Shown here: piece after piece, positions 17,106 to 25,206 of the stretch | How the letters are laid out: each line of letters starts with the position of its first letter | How positions within the stretch are numbered: the stretch's first letter is position 1 | Assembly: GCA_035627375.1 (NCBI GenBank) | Contig: DASPLX010000027.1 | Location: forward strand, 1 to 64,000 | DNA length: 64,000 nucleotides | Direction: 5' to 3' | Source: DASPLX01 sp035627375 | GTDB taxonomy: Bacteria; Pseudomonadota; Gammaproteobacteria; Burkholderiales; Burkholderiaceae_D | Notes under the pieces: model-generated | What the model was told of the DNA's origin: nothing | Database searches by the model: none | What the model saw: only the letters and a program-made list of their open reading frames with translations | Program-made: the position numbers and the translations under genes

Positions 17106-17861
17106 TTACTTGTTTGCCGGAGGGATGGACGGTTGAATCACCGCTTGATTGGTCGCTTGCGGCGTGACCGACTGTTCCAGTACGGGCTTGGGCGTCGACT
17201 TGATCGGTGCGACCGGCTTATTCTTGCTTTGCGGCGGCGGCGGTGCCGCTACCTTTTTCTTGTTGGCGGCCTCGGCCGCGAGCTTTTGTTTTTGCTCGTC
17301 GGGAAGCTGCTGGTACTCTTCCCATTTCGCGGTCTTCTGGTCGGGCGGAAGCTTTTTCGCGCGCGAATAGCTTTCGCGGGCAAGGCGGCGTTGTTCCGGC
17401 GTCAACTTGACCCAGTCACGCATTCTTTCTTGCATGCGTTGCTGTTCTTCCGGCGTCATCTTGGCAAACTTATTCCCGATTTCGAGCCATTTTTTCTTGC
17501 GAATGTCTTCGAGCGTATCCCATTCCCGGGAGAGCGGCGCAAGAGCTTGCTGTTGCGCTGGCGTCAATTCGCGCCAGAGCGGCCTGGTGGTCGGTTGCGG
17601 AGCAGTTTTTGCAGCCGTGCCCGAGGCAGGCGTGTGCGCCGATACATGCGTCATGGTTCCAGCGGAAGTGGTGGCCGGTACAGCCGCGGGCGGTGTCATG
17701 GCCGTCGTCGCGGCATGCGGCGTCGCGGCTGACGATCCGGCTGCGGATGAAGGAGCATCGGACGCCGCCTGAGAATAAGGGCCCAGGGATAAAAGCGCCA
17801 GCCAAATGACCACCGCCCGCGATCGGCGGGCGGTGGTTGAATAACTGCTAATTACATTCAT
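17106..17861 (-). CDS. DUF3106 exported protein
   Basis: Protein of 251 residues. An N-terminal signal segment (AVVIWLALLSLGPYSQA) suggests export. A low-complexity Ala/Thr/Pro linker follows to about residue 85, then the DUF3106 core: PLWRELTPAQQQALAPL, TLEDIRKKKWLEIGNKF, MTPEEQQRMQERMRDWVKLT and LPPDQKTAKWEEYQQLP. These repeated helical LTPxxQ units resemble the periplasmic CpxP/Spy or metal-sensor folds. The C-terminus is Pro/Gln-rich. It lies between a DUF3619 gene (4 bases upstream) and the RDD gene. The likely role is as the periplasmic part of a sigma-factor module, but this is inference. Confidence 0.8.
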   Translation of the reverse strand: MNVISSYSTTARRSRAVVIWLALLSLGPYSQAASDAPSSAAGSSAATPHAATTAMTPPAAVPATTSAGTMTHVSAHTPASGTAAKTAPQPTTRPLWRELTPAQQQALAPLSREWDTLEDIRKKKWLEIGNKFAKMTPEEQQRMQERMRDWVKLTPEQRRLARESYSRAKKLPPDQKTAKWEEYQQLPDEQKQKLAAEAANKKKVAAPPPPQSKNKPVAPIKSTPKPVLEQSVTPQATNQAVIQPSIPPANK

Positions 17862-17864
17862 TCT

Positions 17865-18269
17865 TTAATCCGCCCGCTTCGCGAGGTAGGCATTGAATCC
17901 ATGGTCGACGTAGGCATTCAAGGGCAGTTCGTCAGCCAACACCGCGGCATCGATATCCGCCGTTTCCGCGATACGATGAGCTTCTTCCATTTGATAGATG
18001 TCAACCAGACCGACCGCAAGAACGACAACCGGCACCGCCATTCCTACTTTGGCAAGCCAGGATAAAGGTTCATCGAAGAAGCTGCTGAAACCACCGGCCA
18101 ATGCACGTCGAACCGCCAAGAGTCGAAGGGGATGTTCTGTTTTCTTGCGGGAAATGGCTATTTTGCGCGAAGAAGCCAGCTGATCCACCGTGGATGCAGG
18201 AAGATTGTCGAGATTCTCGTTTAGCGCATGCCGAACTTTGTAAGCGAAATTCAGGTCTTTTGCGTTCAT
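17865..18269 (-). CDS. DUF3619 single-pass membrane protein (possible anti-sigma factor)
   Basis: Protein of 134 residues. The N-terminal cytoplasmic part KDLNFAYKVRHALNENLDNL ends at a single membrane helix near residues 70-90 (LAKVGMAVPVVVLAVGLVDI), followed by a short outside tail with NAYVDHGFNAYLAKR. The start codon overlaps the sigma-factor stop by four bases (ATGA), so the two are translationally coupled. Size, topology and coupling are those of many anti-sigma factors, though no known anti-sigma zinc motif is present. DUF3619 proteins are found at this place in many Burkholderiales. Confidence 0.8.
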   Translation of the reverse strand: MNAKDLNFAYKVRHALNENLDNLPASTVDQLASSRKIAISRKKTEHPLRLLAVRRALAGGFSSFFDEPLSWLAKVGMAVPVVVLAVGLVDIYQMEEAHRIAETADIDAAVLADELPLNAYVDHGFNAYLAKRAD

Positions 18270-18835
18270 AAAACGATTCCTTTGGCTTTTAGCGCTTGAG
18301 CTAAGGCGTGTGTTGCTCTAGAGCAATGTGTTTTCACGCTGCCTTCAGAACATCCCATTGCGGCGGCGGTTTCTGCCACGTCCATATCCTCCCAATAACG
18401 CATCAGGAAGGCTTCCCGTTGACGCGCCGGCAGCTTTTGTATCTCCGCCTCTATGACCGCGAGGATCTGGTGGCGTTCGACCTTGTCGGCGCTGGACTCG
18501 GCTGCCTCGGTGCCGCTCTCCGCCTCGTAAGTCTCGAGCAGGTCGAATTCTTCATGGTCTTCGCTGTCGGAGCCTAGGCTCGAGAACAGGCTGATCCAGG
18601 CGCCGCGTACTTTCTCGCGTCGAAAGTAGTCGTGAATCGCATTTTGAAGGATACGCTGGAACAGCAAAGGAAGTTCGGTCACGGGTTTGTCACCATACTT
18701 TTCCGCCAGCTTGATCATCGCGTCTTGCACGATATCGAGCGCCGCCTCGTCCTTGCGGACCGCGTAAACCGCCTGCTTGAATGCACGGCGTTCCACGCTT
18801 TCGAGGAAATCGGAAAGTTCTTTGTCGGTTGCCAT
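18266..18835 (-). CDS. ECF-type RNA polymerase sigma factor
   Basis: Protein of 189 residues with sigma region 2 (FKQAVYAVRKDEAALDIVQD, AMIKLAEKYG, LFQRILQNAIHDYFRREKVR) and region 4 (LPARQREAFLMRYWEDMDVA, AAMGCSEGSVKTHCSRATHA), joined by an acidic Glu/Asp/Ser linker near residues 90-120. ECF sigma factors redirect RNA polymerase to stress or envelope genes. The next gene overlaps it by 4 bases and looks like a membrane regulator of this sigma factor. It faces away from ilvB. The target promoters cannot be read from this window. Confidence 0.9.
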   Translation of the reverse strand: MATDKELSDFLESVERRAFKQAVYAVRKDEAALDIVQDAMIKLAEKYGDKPVTELPLLFQRILQNAIHDYFRREKVRGAWISLFSSLGSDSEDHEEFDLLETYEAESGTEAAESSADKVERHQILAVIEAEIQKLPARQREAFLMRYWEDMDVAETAAAMGCSEGSVKTHCSRATHALAQALKAKGIVL

Positions 18836-19345
18836 TCGATGGGGTGCGCCGTCTCAAACGCATCCAGGGAATTTCACTTTATACGCGAAAGATGCTTGCA
18901 GATCACATTTTTGAATTGTGCGAATCCTAGCAAAAAAGGCGCTGCTTGTCCGGCTTTTTGGGGTAATCGGCTTGATTTTCAAAGGATTTTGGTTAATTTG
19001 ACTTGACCGGATTGATGCAACGCAGTAACGTAGAAGTCCCCTTCGAACCCAGGAGGGTTTCGTCTTCGTGCGCGGCGCATGATGCCGCCCAGCGACCAGA
19101 CGCGCTTTGACAATTCGATAAGCTGTTTGCTCCAACCCGTGCCACAAGCGCGAGAAATCACAGCAGTACTGCAGTCACAGAGGCTGAACGAGTCGCGTTA
19201 AGCGTCTTTTTGAACCGTCACTACGGGGGCGGAACGGATCGACGTGACCGCACAATGAAGGGACGCCGCACCACTGCCGTACCGATGGATTTCGCCAGGC
19301 GAGAGCATCCGATCAATCTCCTATGGACCTTGAAAGGACAGTAGC
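18836..19345. other. 510-base gap between the sigma-factor gene and ilvB
   Basis: This region holds two divergent upstream regions. A possible ilvB promoter is TTGACC (19003-19008) with 17 bases to TAACGT (19026-19031), a weak -10. On the left, TATAAA in leftward orientation (18878-18883) could serve the sigma-factor gene. A 29-codon reading frame starts at ATG 19255 and stops at 19344, one base before the ilvB ATG, overlapping its ribosome site. I did not find a clear Ile/Val/Leu-rich leader peptide or an intrinsic attenuator, although a roughly 300-base leader before ilvB invites a search for a structured RNA. Confidence 0.4.
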
Positions 19346-21061
19346 ATGAGTTCAGAAATCACAGGCGCGGAAATTGTCGTGCGCTGCCTGGCCGAAGAGG
19401 GAGTCGAACATGTGTTCGGTTACCCCGGCGGCGCGGTGCTCTACATCTACGACGCAATCTTCAATCAAGACAGATTCAAGCACATCCTGGTGCGCCATGA
19501 GCAGGCGGCCATCCATGCGGCGGATGCGTATTCGCGCAGTTCGCAAAAGGTCGGCGTCGCTCTCGTGACATCCGGCCCGGGCGTGACCAATGCCGTCACC
19601 GGCCTCGCCACCGCCTACATGGATTCGATCCCGATGGTGGTCATCTCCGGCCAGGTGCCGTCGCATGCGATCGGGCAGGATGCGTTCCAGGAGTGCGACA
19701 CGGTCGGCATTACGCGTCCGTGCGTCAAGCACAACTTCCTCGTCAAGGACGTCAAGGATTTGGCGGCGACGATGAAGAAGGCTTTCTATATCGCCAAGAC
19801 CGGCCGTCCGGGGCCGGTGTTGGTCGACATCCCGAAAGACATCAGCATGCACAAGTGCGCGTTCGAGTATCCGAAGGATCTCGAGATGCGCTCCTATCGC
19901 CCGGTGGACAAGGGACATTCCGGTCAGATCCGCAAGGCGGTGCAGCTGTTGCTGTCGGCGGAGCGCCCGATGATCTACACCGGCGGCGGCGTGATTCTCG
20001 CCAATGCTTCGGCCGAGCTGAACAAGCTGGTCGACCGCCTCGGCTATCCGTGCACCAATACCCTGATGGGCTTGGGAGCCTACAAGGCGTCGAGCGACAA
20101 GTTCGTCGGCATGCCGGGCATGCACGGAACGTACGAGGCCAACATGGCGATGCAGCATTGCGATGTGCTGATCGCGATTGGCGCCCGGTTCGACGACCGC
20201 GTGATCGGCAATCCCAAGCACTTCGCGACGCATCCGCGCAAGATCATCCATATCGACATCGACCCGTCGTCGATTTCCAAGCGCGTGAAGGTCGATATTC
20301 CGATCGTCGGCAACGTCAAGGATGTGCTGCAGGAATTGCTGTCCCAGCTCGATACCACCGACCTGAAACCGAATCAGCCTGCCTTGACGAGCTGGTGGAA
20401 GCAGATCAACCAGTGGCGCGAGCGCGAGTGTCTCAAGTACACGCCGTCGACCGAGGTCATCAAGCCGCAGATGGTCGTCGAAAAATTGTGGGAAGTGACC
20501 AAGGGCGATGCCTTTATCACTTCCGATGTCGGCCAGCACCAGATGTGGGCCGCGCAGTACTACGGTTTCGACAAGCCGCGCCGCTGGATCAATTCCGGCG
20601 GTCTCGGCACCATGGGCGTCGGCCTGCCATACGCGATGGGCGTCCAGATGGCCAATCCGGACGCGATGGTTGCCTGCGTCACCGGCGAAGCCTCGATCCA
20701 GATGTGCATCCAGGAACTCGCCACCTGCAAGCAATACCATCTGACGCCGAAGATCGTTCTGCTCAACAACCGCTTCCTCGGAATGGTGCGGCAATGGCAG
20801 CAGATCGATTACGGCTCGCGCTATTCCGAGTCCTACATGGATTCCCTGCCGGATTTCAACAAGCTGGCGGAAGCCTTCGGCCATGTCGGCATGACGATCG
20901 AGAAGCCGGGCGACGTCGAGGGTGCGCTGAAAGAGGCGTTTGCCATGAAGGATCGGCTCGTCTTCATGAACTTCATTACGGATGAGACCGAGAACGTCTG
21001 GCCGATGGTGAAGGCGGGCAAGGGGTTGACCGAAATGCTGCTCGGTTCGGAGGACCTGTAA
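19346..21061 (+). CDS. ilvB: Acetolactate synthase large subunit
   Basis: Protein of 571 residues that condenses two pyruvates (or pyruvate with 2-oxobutyrate) in valine, leucine and isoleucine synthesis, using ThDP, FAD and Mg2+. Key sites: catalytic Glu52 in LVRHEQAAIHAADAYSR, the FAD-region FVGMPGMHGTYEANMAM, and the ThDP/Mg2+ motif with GEAS at 447-450 and Asn474-Asn475 in LLNNRFLGMVRQW. The usual GDG is GEA here; Glu at the second position is, as I recall, normal for this betaproteobacterial group, but Ala in the third is less so. GAAAGGACAG lies just upstream of the ATG. ilvH follows 2 bases after the stop. Confidence 0.96.
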   Translation: MSSEITGAEIVVRCLAEEGVEHVFGYPGGAVLYIYDAIFNQDRFKHILVRHEQAAIHAADAYSRSSQKVGVALVTSGPGVTNAVTGLATAYMDSIPMVVISGQVPSHAIGQDAFQECDTVGITRPCVKHNFLVKDVKDLAATMKKAFYIAKTGRPGPVLVDIPKDISMHKCAFEYPKDLEMRSYRPVDKGHSGQIRKAVQLLLSAERPMIYTGGGVILANASAELNKLVDRLGYPCTNTLMGLGAYKASSDKFVGMPGMHGTYEANMAMQHCDVLIAIGARFDDRVIGNPKHFATHPRKIIHIDIDPSSISKRVKVDIPIVGNVKDVLQELLSQLDTTDLKPNQPALTSWWKQINQWRERECLKYTPSTEVIKPQMVVEKLWEVTKGDAFITSDVGQHQMWAAQYYGFDKPRRWINSGGLGTMGVGLPYAMGVQMANPDAMVACVTGEASIQMCIQELATCKQYHLTPKIVLLNNRFLGMVRQWQQIDYGSRYSESYMDSLPDFNKLAEAFGHVGMTIEKPGDVEGALKEAFAMKDRLVFMNFITDETENVWPMVKAGKGLTEMLLGSEDL

Positions 21062-21063
21062 TC

Positions 21064-21555
21064 ATGCGACACATCATTTCTGTTCTGCTGGAAAACGAAG
21101 CAGGCGCGCTGTCGCGTGTGGTCGGTCTGTTCTCTGCTCGCGGCTACAACATCGAAACCCTGACCGTGGCGCCGACCGAAGATCCGACATTGTCCCGCAT
21201 GACGATCGTGACGACCGGTTCGGACGACGTGATCGAACAGATCACCAAGCATCTGAATCGCCTGATCGAAGTCGTGAAGGTGGTCGATCTGACCGAGGGT
21301 GCGCATATCGAGCGCGAGCTCATGTTGATCAAGGTGCGCGCCGTCGGCAAGGAGCGCGAGGAGATGAAGCGCACCGCCGACATCTTCCGTGGCCGTATCA
21401 TCGACGTGACCGAGAAGACGTACACGATCGAATTGACCGGCAACAAGAGCAAGCTCGATGCCTTCATCGAATCGATCGACCGTACCGCGATCCTCGAAAC
21501 CGTCCGTACCGGCGGTTCCGGCATCGGCCGCGGCGAGCGCATTCTCAAGGTGTGA
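21064..21555 (+). CDS. ilvH: Acetolactate synthase small (regulatory) subunit
   Basis: Protein of 163 residues. The N-terminal ACT domain (MRHIISVLLENEAGALSRVV, GLFSARGYNIETLTVAPTED) binds valine for feedback inhibition; the C-terminal part (KVRAVGKEREEMKRTADIFR, GRIIDVTEKTYTIELTG) contacts and activates the large subunit. Length is typical. It starts two bases after ilvB, so subunits are made together. The symbol ilvN is used for the same subunit in some species. Confidence 0.96.
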   Translation: MRHIISVLLENEAGALSRVVGLFSARGYNIETLTVAPTEDPTLSRMTIVTTGSDDVIEQITKHLNRLIEVVKVVDLTEGAHIERELMLIKVRAVGKEREEMKRTADIFRGRIIDVTEKTYTIELTGNKSKLDAFIESIDRTAILETVRTGGSGIGRGERILKV

Positions 21556-21678
21556 CGGCCCCGATTCTTCCCAAATCAATGACATCTCGGCGGAGGCAGG
21601 GAGGGGTGCTTGGTCTACGGCTATGCATGAATCTCGACTGCTTCCACCGTTCCACAGTTATCAAGTAAAGGAATAACA

Positions 21679-22695
21679 ATGAAAGTTTTCTACGACAAGG
21701 ACTGCGACCTCTCTCTCATCAAGGGCAAGAACGTCGCCATCATCGGTTATGGTTCGCAGGGCCATGCCCATGCGCAAAATCTGAATGACTCCGGCTGCAA
21801 GGTCACCGTCGCCCTGCGCAAGGATGGCGCATCCTGGAACAAGGCCAAGAATGCCGGCCTGAACGTCGCCGAAGTCAACGAGGCGGTCAAGGCTGCCGAC
21901 GTCGTCATGATCCTTCTGCCGGACGAAAACATCGCCCAGGTCTACAAGGAGAACGTCGAGCCGAACATCAAGCAGGGCGGCGTGCTGGCTTTCGCGCACG
22001 GCTTCAATATCCACTACGGCCAGATCGTGCCGCGCGCCGATCTGGACGTGATCATGATCGCGCCGAAGGCTCCCGGCCATACCGTGCGCAATACCTATCA
22101 ACAGGGCGGCGGCGTGCCGCACTTGATCGCCGTGTATCAGGACAAGTCCGGCGCGGCGCGCGACATCGCGCTGTCGTATGCGATGGCCAATGGCGGCGGC
22201 CGCGCCGGCATCATCGAGACCACGTTCCGCGAAGAGACCGAGACCGATCTGTTCGGCGAGCAAGCCGTCCTGTGCGGCGGCACGGTGGAGTTGATCAAGG
22301 CCGGTTTCGAGACGCTGGTCGAGGCGGGCTATGCGCCCGAGATGGCTTACTTCGAGTGCCTGCATGAGTTGAAGCTGATCGTCGACCTGATCTATGAAGG
22401 CGGTATCGCCAATATGAACTACTCGATTTCGAACAACGCGGAATACGGCGAATACGTCACCGGTCCGCGCGTGGTGACCGAGGCGACCAAGAATGCGATG
22501 CGTCAATGCCTGAAGGACATCCAGACCGGCGAATATGCGAAGAGCTTCATCCTGGAGAACAAGGCTGGGGCGCCGACCTTGATTTCGCGTCGTCGCCTGA
22601 CTTCCGAGCATCAGATCGAGCAGGTCGGCGAGAAATTGCGCGCGATGATGCCCTGGATTAAGAAGAACAAGCTGGTCGACCAATCGAAGAACTAA
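21679..22695 (+). CDS. ilvC: Ketol-acid reductoisomerase (class I)
   Basis: Protein of 338 residues that isomerises and reduces acetolactate or acetohydroxybutyrate with NADPH and Mg2+. The Rossmann motif is IIGYGSQGHAHAQNLNDSG, with the class I length of about 338. Metal ligands lie in ETETDLFGEQAVLCGG and the later CLHELKLIVDLIYEGG helix bundle. ATG 21679 follows GGAATAACA and lies 123 bases after ilvH; part of that gap is a purine-rich stretch with no gene I can see. It belongs to the ilvB-ilvH-ilvC operon and ends at a hairpin. Confidence 0.97.
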   Translation: MKVFYDKDCDLSLIKGKNVAIIGYGSQGHAHAQNLNDSGCKVTVALRKDGASWNKAKNAGLNVAEVNEAVKAADVVMILLPDENIAQVYKENVEPNIKQGGVLAFAHGFNIHYGQIVPRADLDVIMIAPKAPGHTVRNTYQQGGGVPHLIAVYQDKSGAARDIALSYAMANGGGRAGIIETTFREETETDLFGEQAVLCGGTVELIKAGFETLVEAGYAPEMAYFECLHELKLIVDLIYEGGIANMNYSISNNAEYGEYVTGPRVVTEATKNAMRQCLKDIQTGEYAKSFILENKAGAPTLISRRRLTSEHQIEQVGEKLRAMMPWIKKNKLVDQSKN

Positions 22696-22726
22696 ACTTC
22701 GATTCGAACCGAGCGCGGATGTGAGC

Positions 22727-22760
22727 AATGGGGCTACACTAGTAGCCCCATTTGCTTTTG
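22727..22760 (+). terminator. Hairpin after ilvC
   Basis: AATGGGGCTAC (22727-22737) and GTAGCCCCATT (22742-22752) form a perfect 11-bp stem with a 4-base loop, followed by TTGCTTTTG. The U-tract is interrupted, so termination may be partial. Confidence 0.7.
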
Positions 22761-22838
22761 CCGCGGCTTCGCGGCTTCATGAACGGCTTGGTTGGCATAG
22801 GCATGCGCCGAAGCCGGTGTTCTTGTTGGAGGATCGAG

Positions 22839-23585
22839 ATGCGATTGACAGCACTGCTTGCTTTCCTGGGAATGACGTGTATCGCCGGTGGCGCGAACGG
22901 TCAGGCGCCTGTTCAAACCGCCGGCACGTTGGTGATCGTGCCGGCCTACGGTGAGGTCAGGCAAGTCAACGACGAAGCGCACGTCGTTTTCATGGTAGAG
23001 GAGCAGGATCGCGACAAGACCGTGGCCGCATCGCGCGCCAATCAAAAGATGAAACAAGGGGCGGATATTCTCAAACGCGAAGATCCGCAAGGAATCCTTC
23101 AGACTCGCGGTTATTACACCTATCCGGTCTATCCGGACGAGCCGCCGCGGCCGGGCAGCAAGTCGCGGCAAGCCATAGGCTGGCGCGTCGGACAATACCT
23201 CGAGTTGAAGACGACGAATATCGAACGCTTGCCGAAAACCGTTGCCGCGGCACAGAAAGTATTGGCGTTGAGCGGCATACAATTCGGCTTGTCCGAAGCG
23301 GCCAGCAAAAAGCTCGATGGCCAGCGCATCGATGCGGCCTACAAAAACCTCCTCGATCGCATTGCAGCGATTTCAAAGGCCATGGGGCGCAATCCGGCGG
23401 ACGCGGTGATCGATACCGTCGATTTCGAGGCCACCGGCGCCTATGCCCAGGAAGATGCGAGAGGAGGGGCTAAAATGGCAATGCGGGCCGCCGCCGCCGA
23501 GGCTGCGCCGGTCGAGGAGCCGAATTTCGAACCCGGCGAAGCGATTCTGCGTATGCACGTCGTCGGTAAAGTCCGATTCAAGTAA
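22839..23585 (+). CDS. SIMPL (DUF541) domain periplasmic protein
   Basis: Protein of 248 residues starting at ATG 22839 with GGAGG 8-12 bases upstream. A signal peptide (MRLTALLAFLGMTCIAGGAN) precedes the SIMPL domain: VPAYGEVRQVNDEAHVVFMV, then RGYYTYPVYPDEPPRPG, and IGWRVGQYLELKTTNIERLP (the usual Y-x-x-x-Q/N-x-L pattern). SIMPL/DUF541 proteins are exported and poorly understood, with links to oxidative stress in some species. The gene lies behind the ilvC hairpin and ends 16 bases before a small lipoprotein gene. In related genomes phosphatidylserine decarboxylase (psd) is often found at this place. Confidence 0.85.
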   Translation: MRLTALLAFLGMTCIAGGANGQAPVQTAGTLVIVPAYGEVRQVNDEAHVVFMVEEQDRDKTVAASRANQKMKQGADILKREDPQGILQTRGYYTYPVYPDEPPRPGSKSRQAIGWRVGQYLELKTTNIERLPKTVAAAQKVLALSGIQFGLSEAASKKLDGQRIDAAYKNLLDRIAAISKAMGRNPADAVIDTVDFEATGAYAQEDARGGAKMAMRAAAAEAAPVEEPNFEPGEAILRMHVVGKVRFK

Positions 23586-23601
23586 AACCATGGGAGGGAT
23601 C

Positions 23602-23796
23602 ATGCAGCTTTCGTGCCGTCTGGTCGCAACGATCTGCGTTGGGGGACTTATGCTGGCAGCCTGCAAGCCGAGCGAACCGCCGCCGGACTTGATCAAAACG
23701 CAACGCGAGACGCTCAATAATGCAAAGAGTGTCGGCGGACAACTGGAAAATCAGGCGGAAGAACAAAAGAATGCCGTCGAAAACGCCGAAAAATAG
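23602..23796 (+). CDS. Small lipoprotein
   Basis: Protein of 64 residues. The signal ends in the lipobox LAAC (GLMLAACKPSEPPP) with Cys at position 21, so the mature lipoprotein is only about 44 residues, a short Pro-rich start then a polar helix rich in Glu, Gln and Asn (ENQAEEQKNAVENAEK). The ATG at 23602 is preferred over that at 23590 because GGGAGGG lies just ahead. It follows the SIMPL gene by 16 bases and is probably cotranscribed. No function is known. Confidence 0.75.
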   Translation: MQLSCRLVATICVGGLMLAACKPSEPPPDLIKTQRETLNNAKSVGGQLENQAEEQKNAVENAEK

Positions 23797-24147
23797 ATAC
23801 TGAAAGGGAGGGGCGCTGTGTGATCGCCTTCCGGGGGTTACATTTGCGGCGCGCTCGTCTAGAATAGCCACGCTTTCTTATTTGCACCTTTTCCTCCGGA
23901 GCGCTGCCGGGCGGCGCGTCCGCAGCGTTGTGTGAACAGGTGCTAGGCATTGATTAATGGCCGCATCGAACGGTCAAACGGTAGTCCATACAGGTTGACG
24001 CCAGATCGTCCGGTGTGGCCTGCGCTTTCGCTTTTGAGCGGTAGCCAAAACAAGGCGGTCGCCGAAACGATCCTGGCCGAATTCTGATCAATTTTCGGAG
24101 CGGATCCTTGTTGATCCCGTTCCCTCGTTCCAGCATATGGAAACCCC
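23797..24147. other. 351-base gap before pssA
   Basis: No gene or RNA is recognised. A TAGAAT at 23860-23865 could be a -10 element for pssA, with no convincing -35. The segment may carry the pssA promoter and leader. Confidence 0.3.
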
Positions 24148-25029
24148 ATGGCAAGCTTTAATCGCCGCAAGGCCAAAAACAAAATCGCCTTATTTCCGAA
24201 ATCGGGGCGCAATAACAAGCAGATGATGCCGACCCAGTCCGGCGCCGTCGAGGAGGAGGCCGCGCGTCCTACCCTGCGTCGGCGCGGCATCTATCTATTG
24301 CCGAATGCCTTTACGACCGCCGCATTGTTCTGCGGCTTCTATGCGATCGTCATGGCGATGAACATGAAGTTCGCCCAAGCATCGATCGCGATATTCGGCG
24401 CCATGCTGCTCGACGGTATCGACGGCCGCGTGGCGCGCCTGACCAATACGCAAAGCGAATTCGGCGCCCAGTACGACAGCCTGTCCGATATGGTGTCGTT
24501 CGGCGCCGCGCCGGCCCTCGTGATCTACGAATGGTCGCTGCGCGGCCTGGGCAAGCTCGGCTGGATGGCCGCGTTCGTCTACTGCGCCGGGGCGGCGTTG
24601 CGACTGGCGCGGTTCAATACCAATATCGGCGTGGTCGACAAACGCTACTTCCAGGGCTTGCCGAGTCCTGCGGCCGCCGCATTGGTCGCCGGCCTGGTAT
24701 GGTTGATGGATGACTTGCGCTACGCGGGCGCGGATCTGAGTTGGTTGGCATGGGTCGTGACGCTGTATGCGGGATTGACCATGGTGACCAACGTTCCGTT
24801 CTACAGCTTCAAGGACATCAATTTCCGGAAATCCGTGCCGTTCATTGCGATCTTCCTGATCGTCCTGGCTTTCGTCGCCGTCTCAAGCGATCCGCCCAAG
24901 GTCTTGTTCGGCCTGTTCGTCTGCTATGGTTTGTCGGGATACGCCGTCTACTTCTGGCGGCTGTTCAAGGGCAAGCCGGTCAGCATCATCGAGACAGATG
25001 CCGACGCACCCGAAGACAAGGACGAATAG
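24148..25029 (+). CDS. pssA: CDP-diacylglycerol-serine O-phosphatidyltransferase
   Basis: Protein of 293 residues that makes phosphatidylserine from CDP-diacylglycerol and serine in the inner membrane. The CDP-alcohol phosphatidyltransferase signature D-G-x-x-A-R-x8-G-x3-D-x3-D is complete in LLDGIDGRVARLTNTQSEFG followed by AQYDSLSDMV. About six to seven hydrophobic segments follow an N-terminal basic region (NRRKAKNKIALFPKSGRNNK). The extended N-terminus to residue 45 is common in this betaproteobacterial type. It sits between the small lipoprotein and leuA; the phosphatidylserine decarboxylase gene expected next to it is not in this window. Confidence 0.94.
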   Translation: MASFNRRKAKNKIALFPKSGRNNKQMMPTQSGAVEEEAARPTLRRRGIYLLPNAFTTAALFCGFYAIVMAMNMKFAQASIAIFGAMLLDGIDGRVARLTNTQSEFGAQYDSLSDMVSFGAAPALVIYEWSLRGLGKLGWMAAFVYCAGAALRLARFNTNIGVVDKRYFQGLPSPAAAALVAGLVWLMDDLRYAGADLSWLAWVVTLYAGLTMVTNVPFYSFKDINFRKSVPFIAIFLIVLAFVAVSSDPPKVLFGLFVCYGLSGYAVYFWRLFKGKPVSIIETDADAPEDKDE

Positions 25030-25083
25030 TCCGGCCGCGACCCGCACCGTGCAGGTGCGGAATTTCGCATAGTAATCATAGGC

Positions 25084-25112
25084 TTGCACTTTCCTGGGAT
25101 TGCGCTTATAGT
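25084..25112 (+). promoter_or_regulatory. Promoter of the leuA leader
   Basis: TTGCAC (25084-25089), 17 bases, TATAGT (25107-25112). Transcription would start near 25119-25120, which is the ATG of the leucine-rich leader peptide. Confidence 0.7.
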
Positions 25113-25119
25113 CATCCCC

Positions 25120-25206
25120 ATGTTCCGCGCATTCAACATTGCCGCCTCCGCATTCTGCAGCAGCCTTCTGCAAGGCCTGCTGCTGTCGCTATTCCTACTG
25201 CGCTAA
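25120..25206 (+). CDS. Leucine-rich leader peptide of leuA (leaderless)
   Basis: A 28-codon frame starting at ATG 25120 and ending TAA 25204-25206. The final 13 residues are L-L-Q-G-L-L-L-S-L-F-L-L-R, with eight leucines, two of them read by CTA, a codon that is rare in GC-rich genomes. This is the pattern of an attenuation peptide that senses leucine-tRNA. The ATG falls at the expected transcription start, so no ribosome site is present and translation would be leaderless, as known for trpL in Sinorhizobium. The Leu codons lie inside a hairpin: GCAGCAG/CCTT (25157-25167) pairs with AAGG/CTGCTGC (25172-25183). A second hairpin CTGCGC-TAAC-GCGCAG spans the stop codon (25198-25213). No T-run terminator follows, so the control mechanism is open. 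Confidence 0.7.
   Translation: MFRAFNIAASAFCSSLLQGLLLSLFLLR

Noticed and set aside
19107..19135. TTGACA at 19107-19112 as the ilvB -35 element
   Set aside because: The -35 is perfect but no -10-like sequence lies 16-18 bases downstream.
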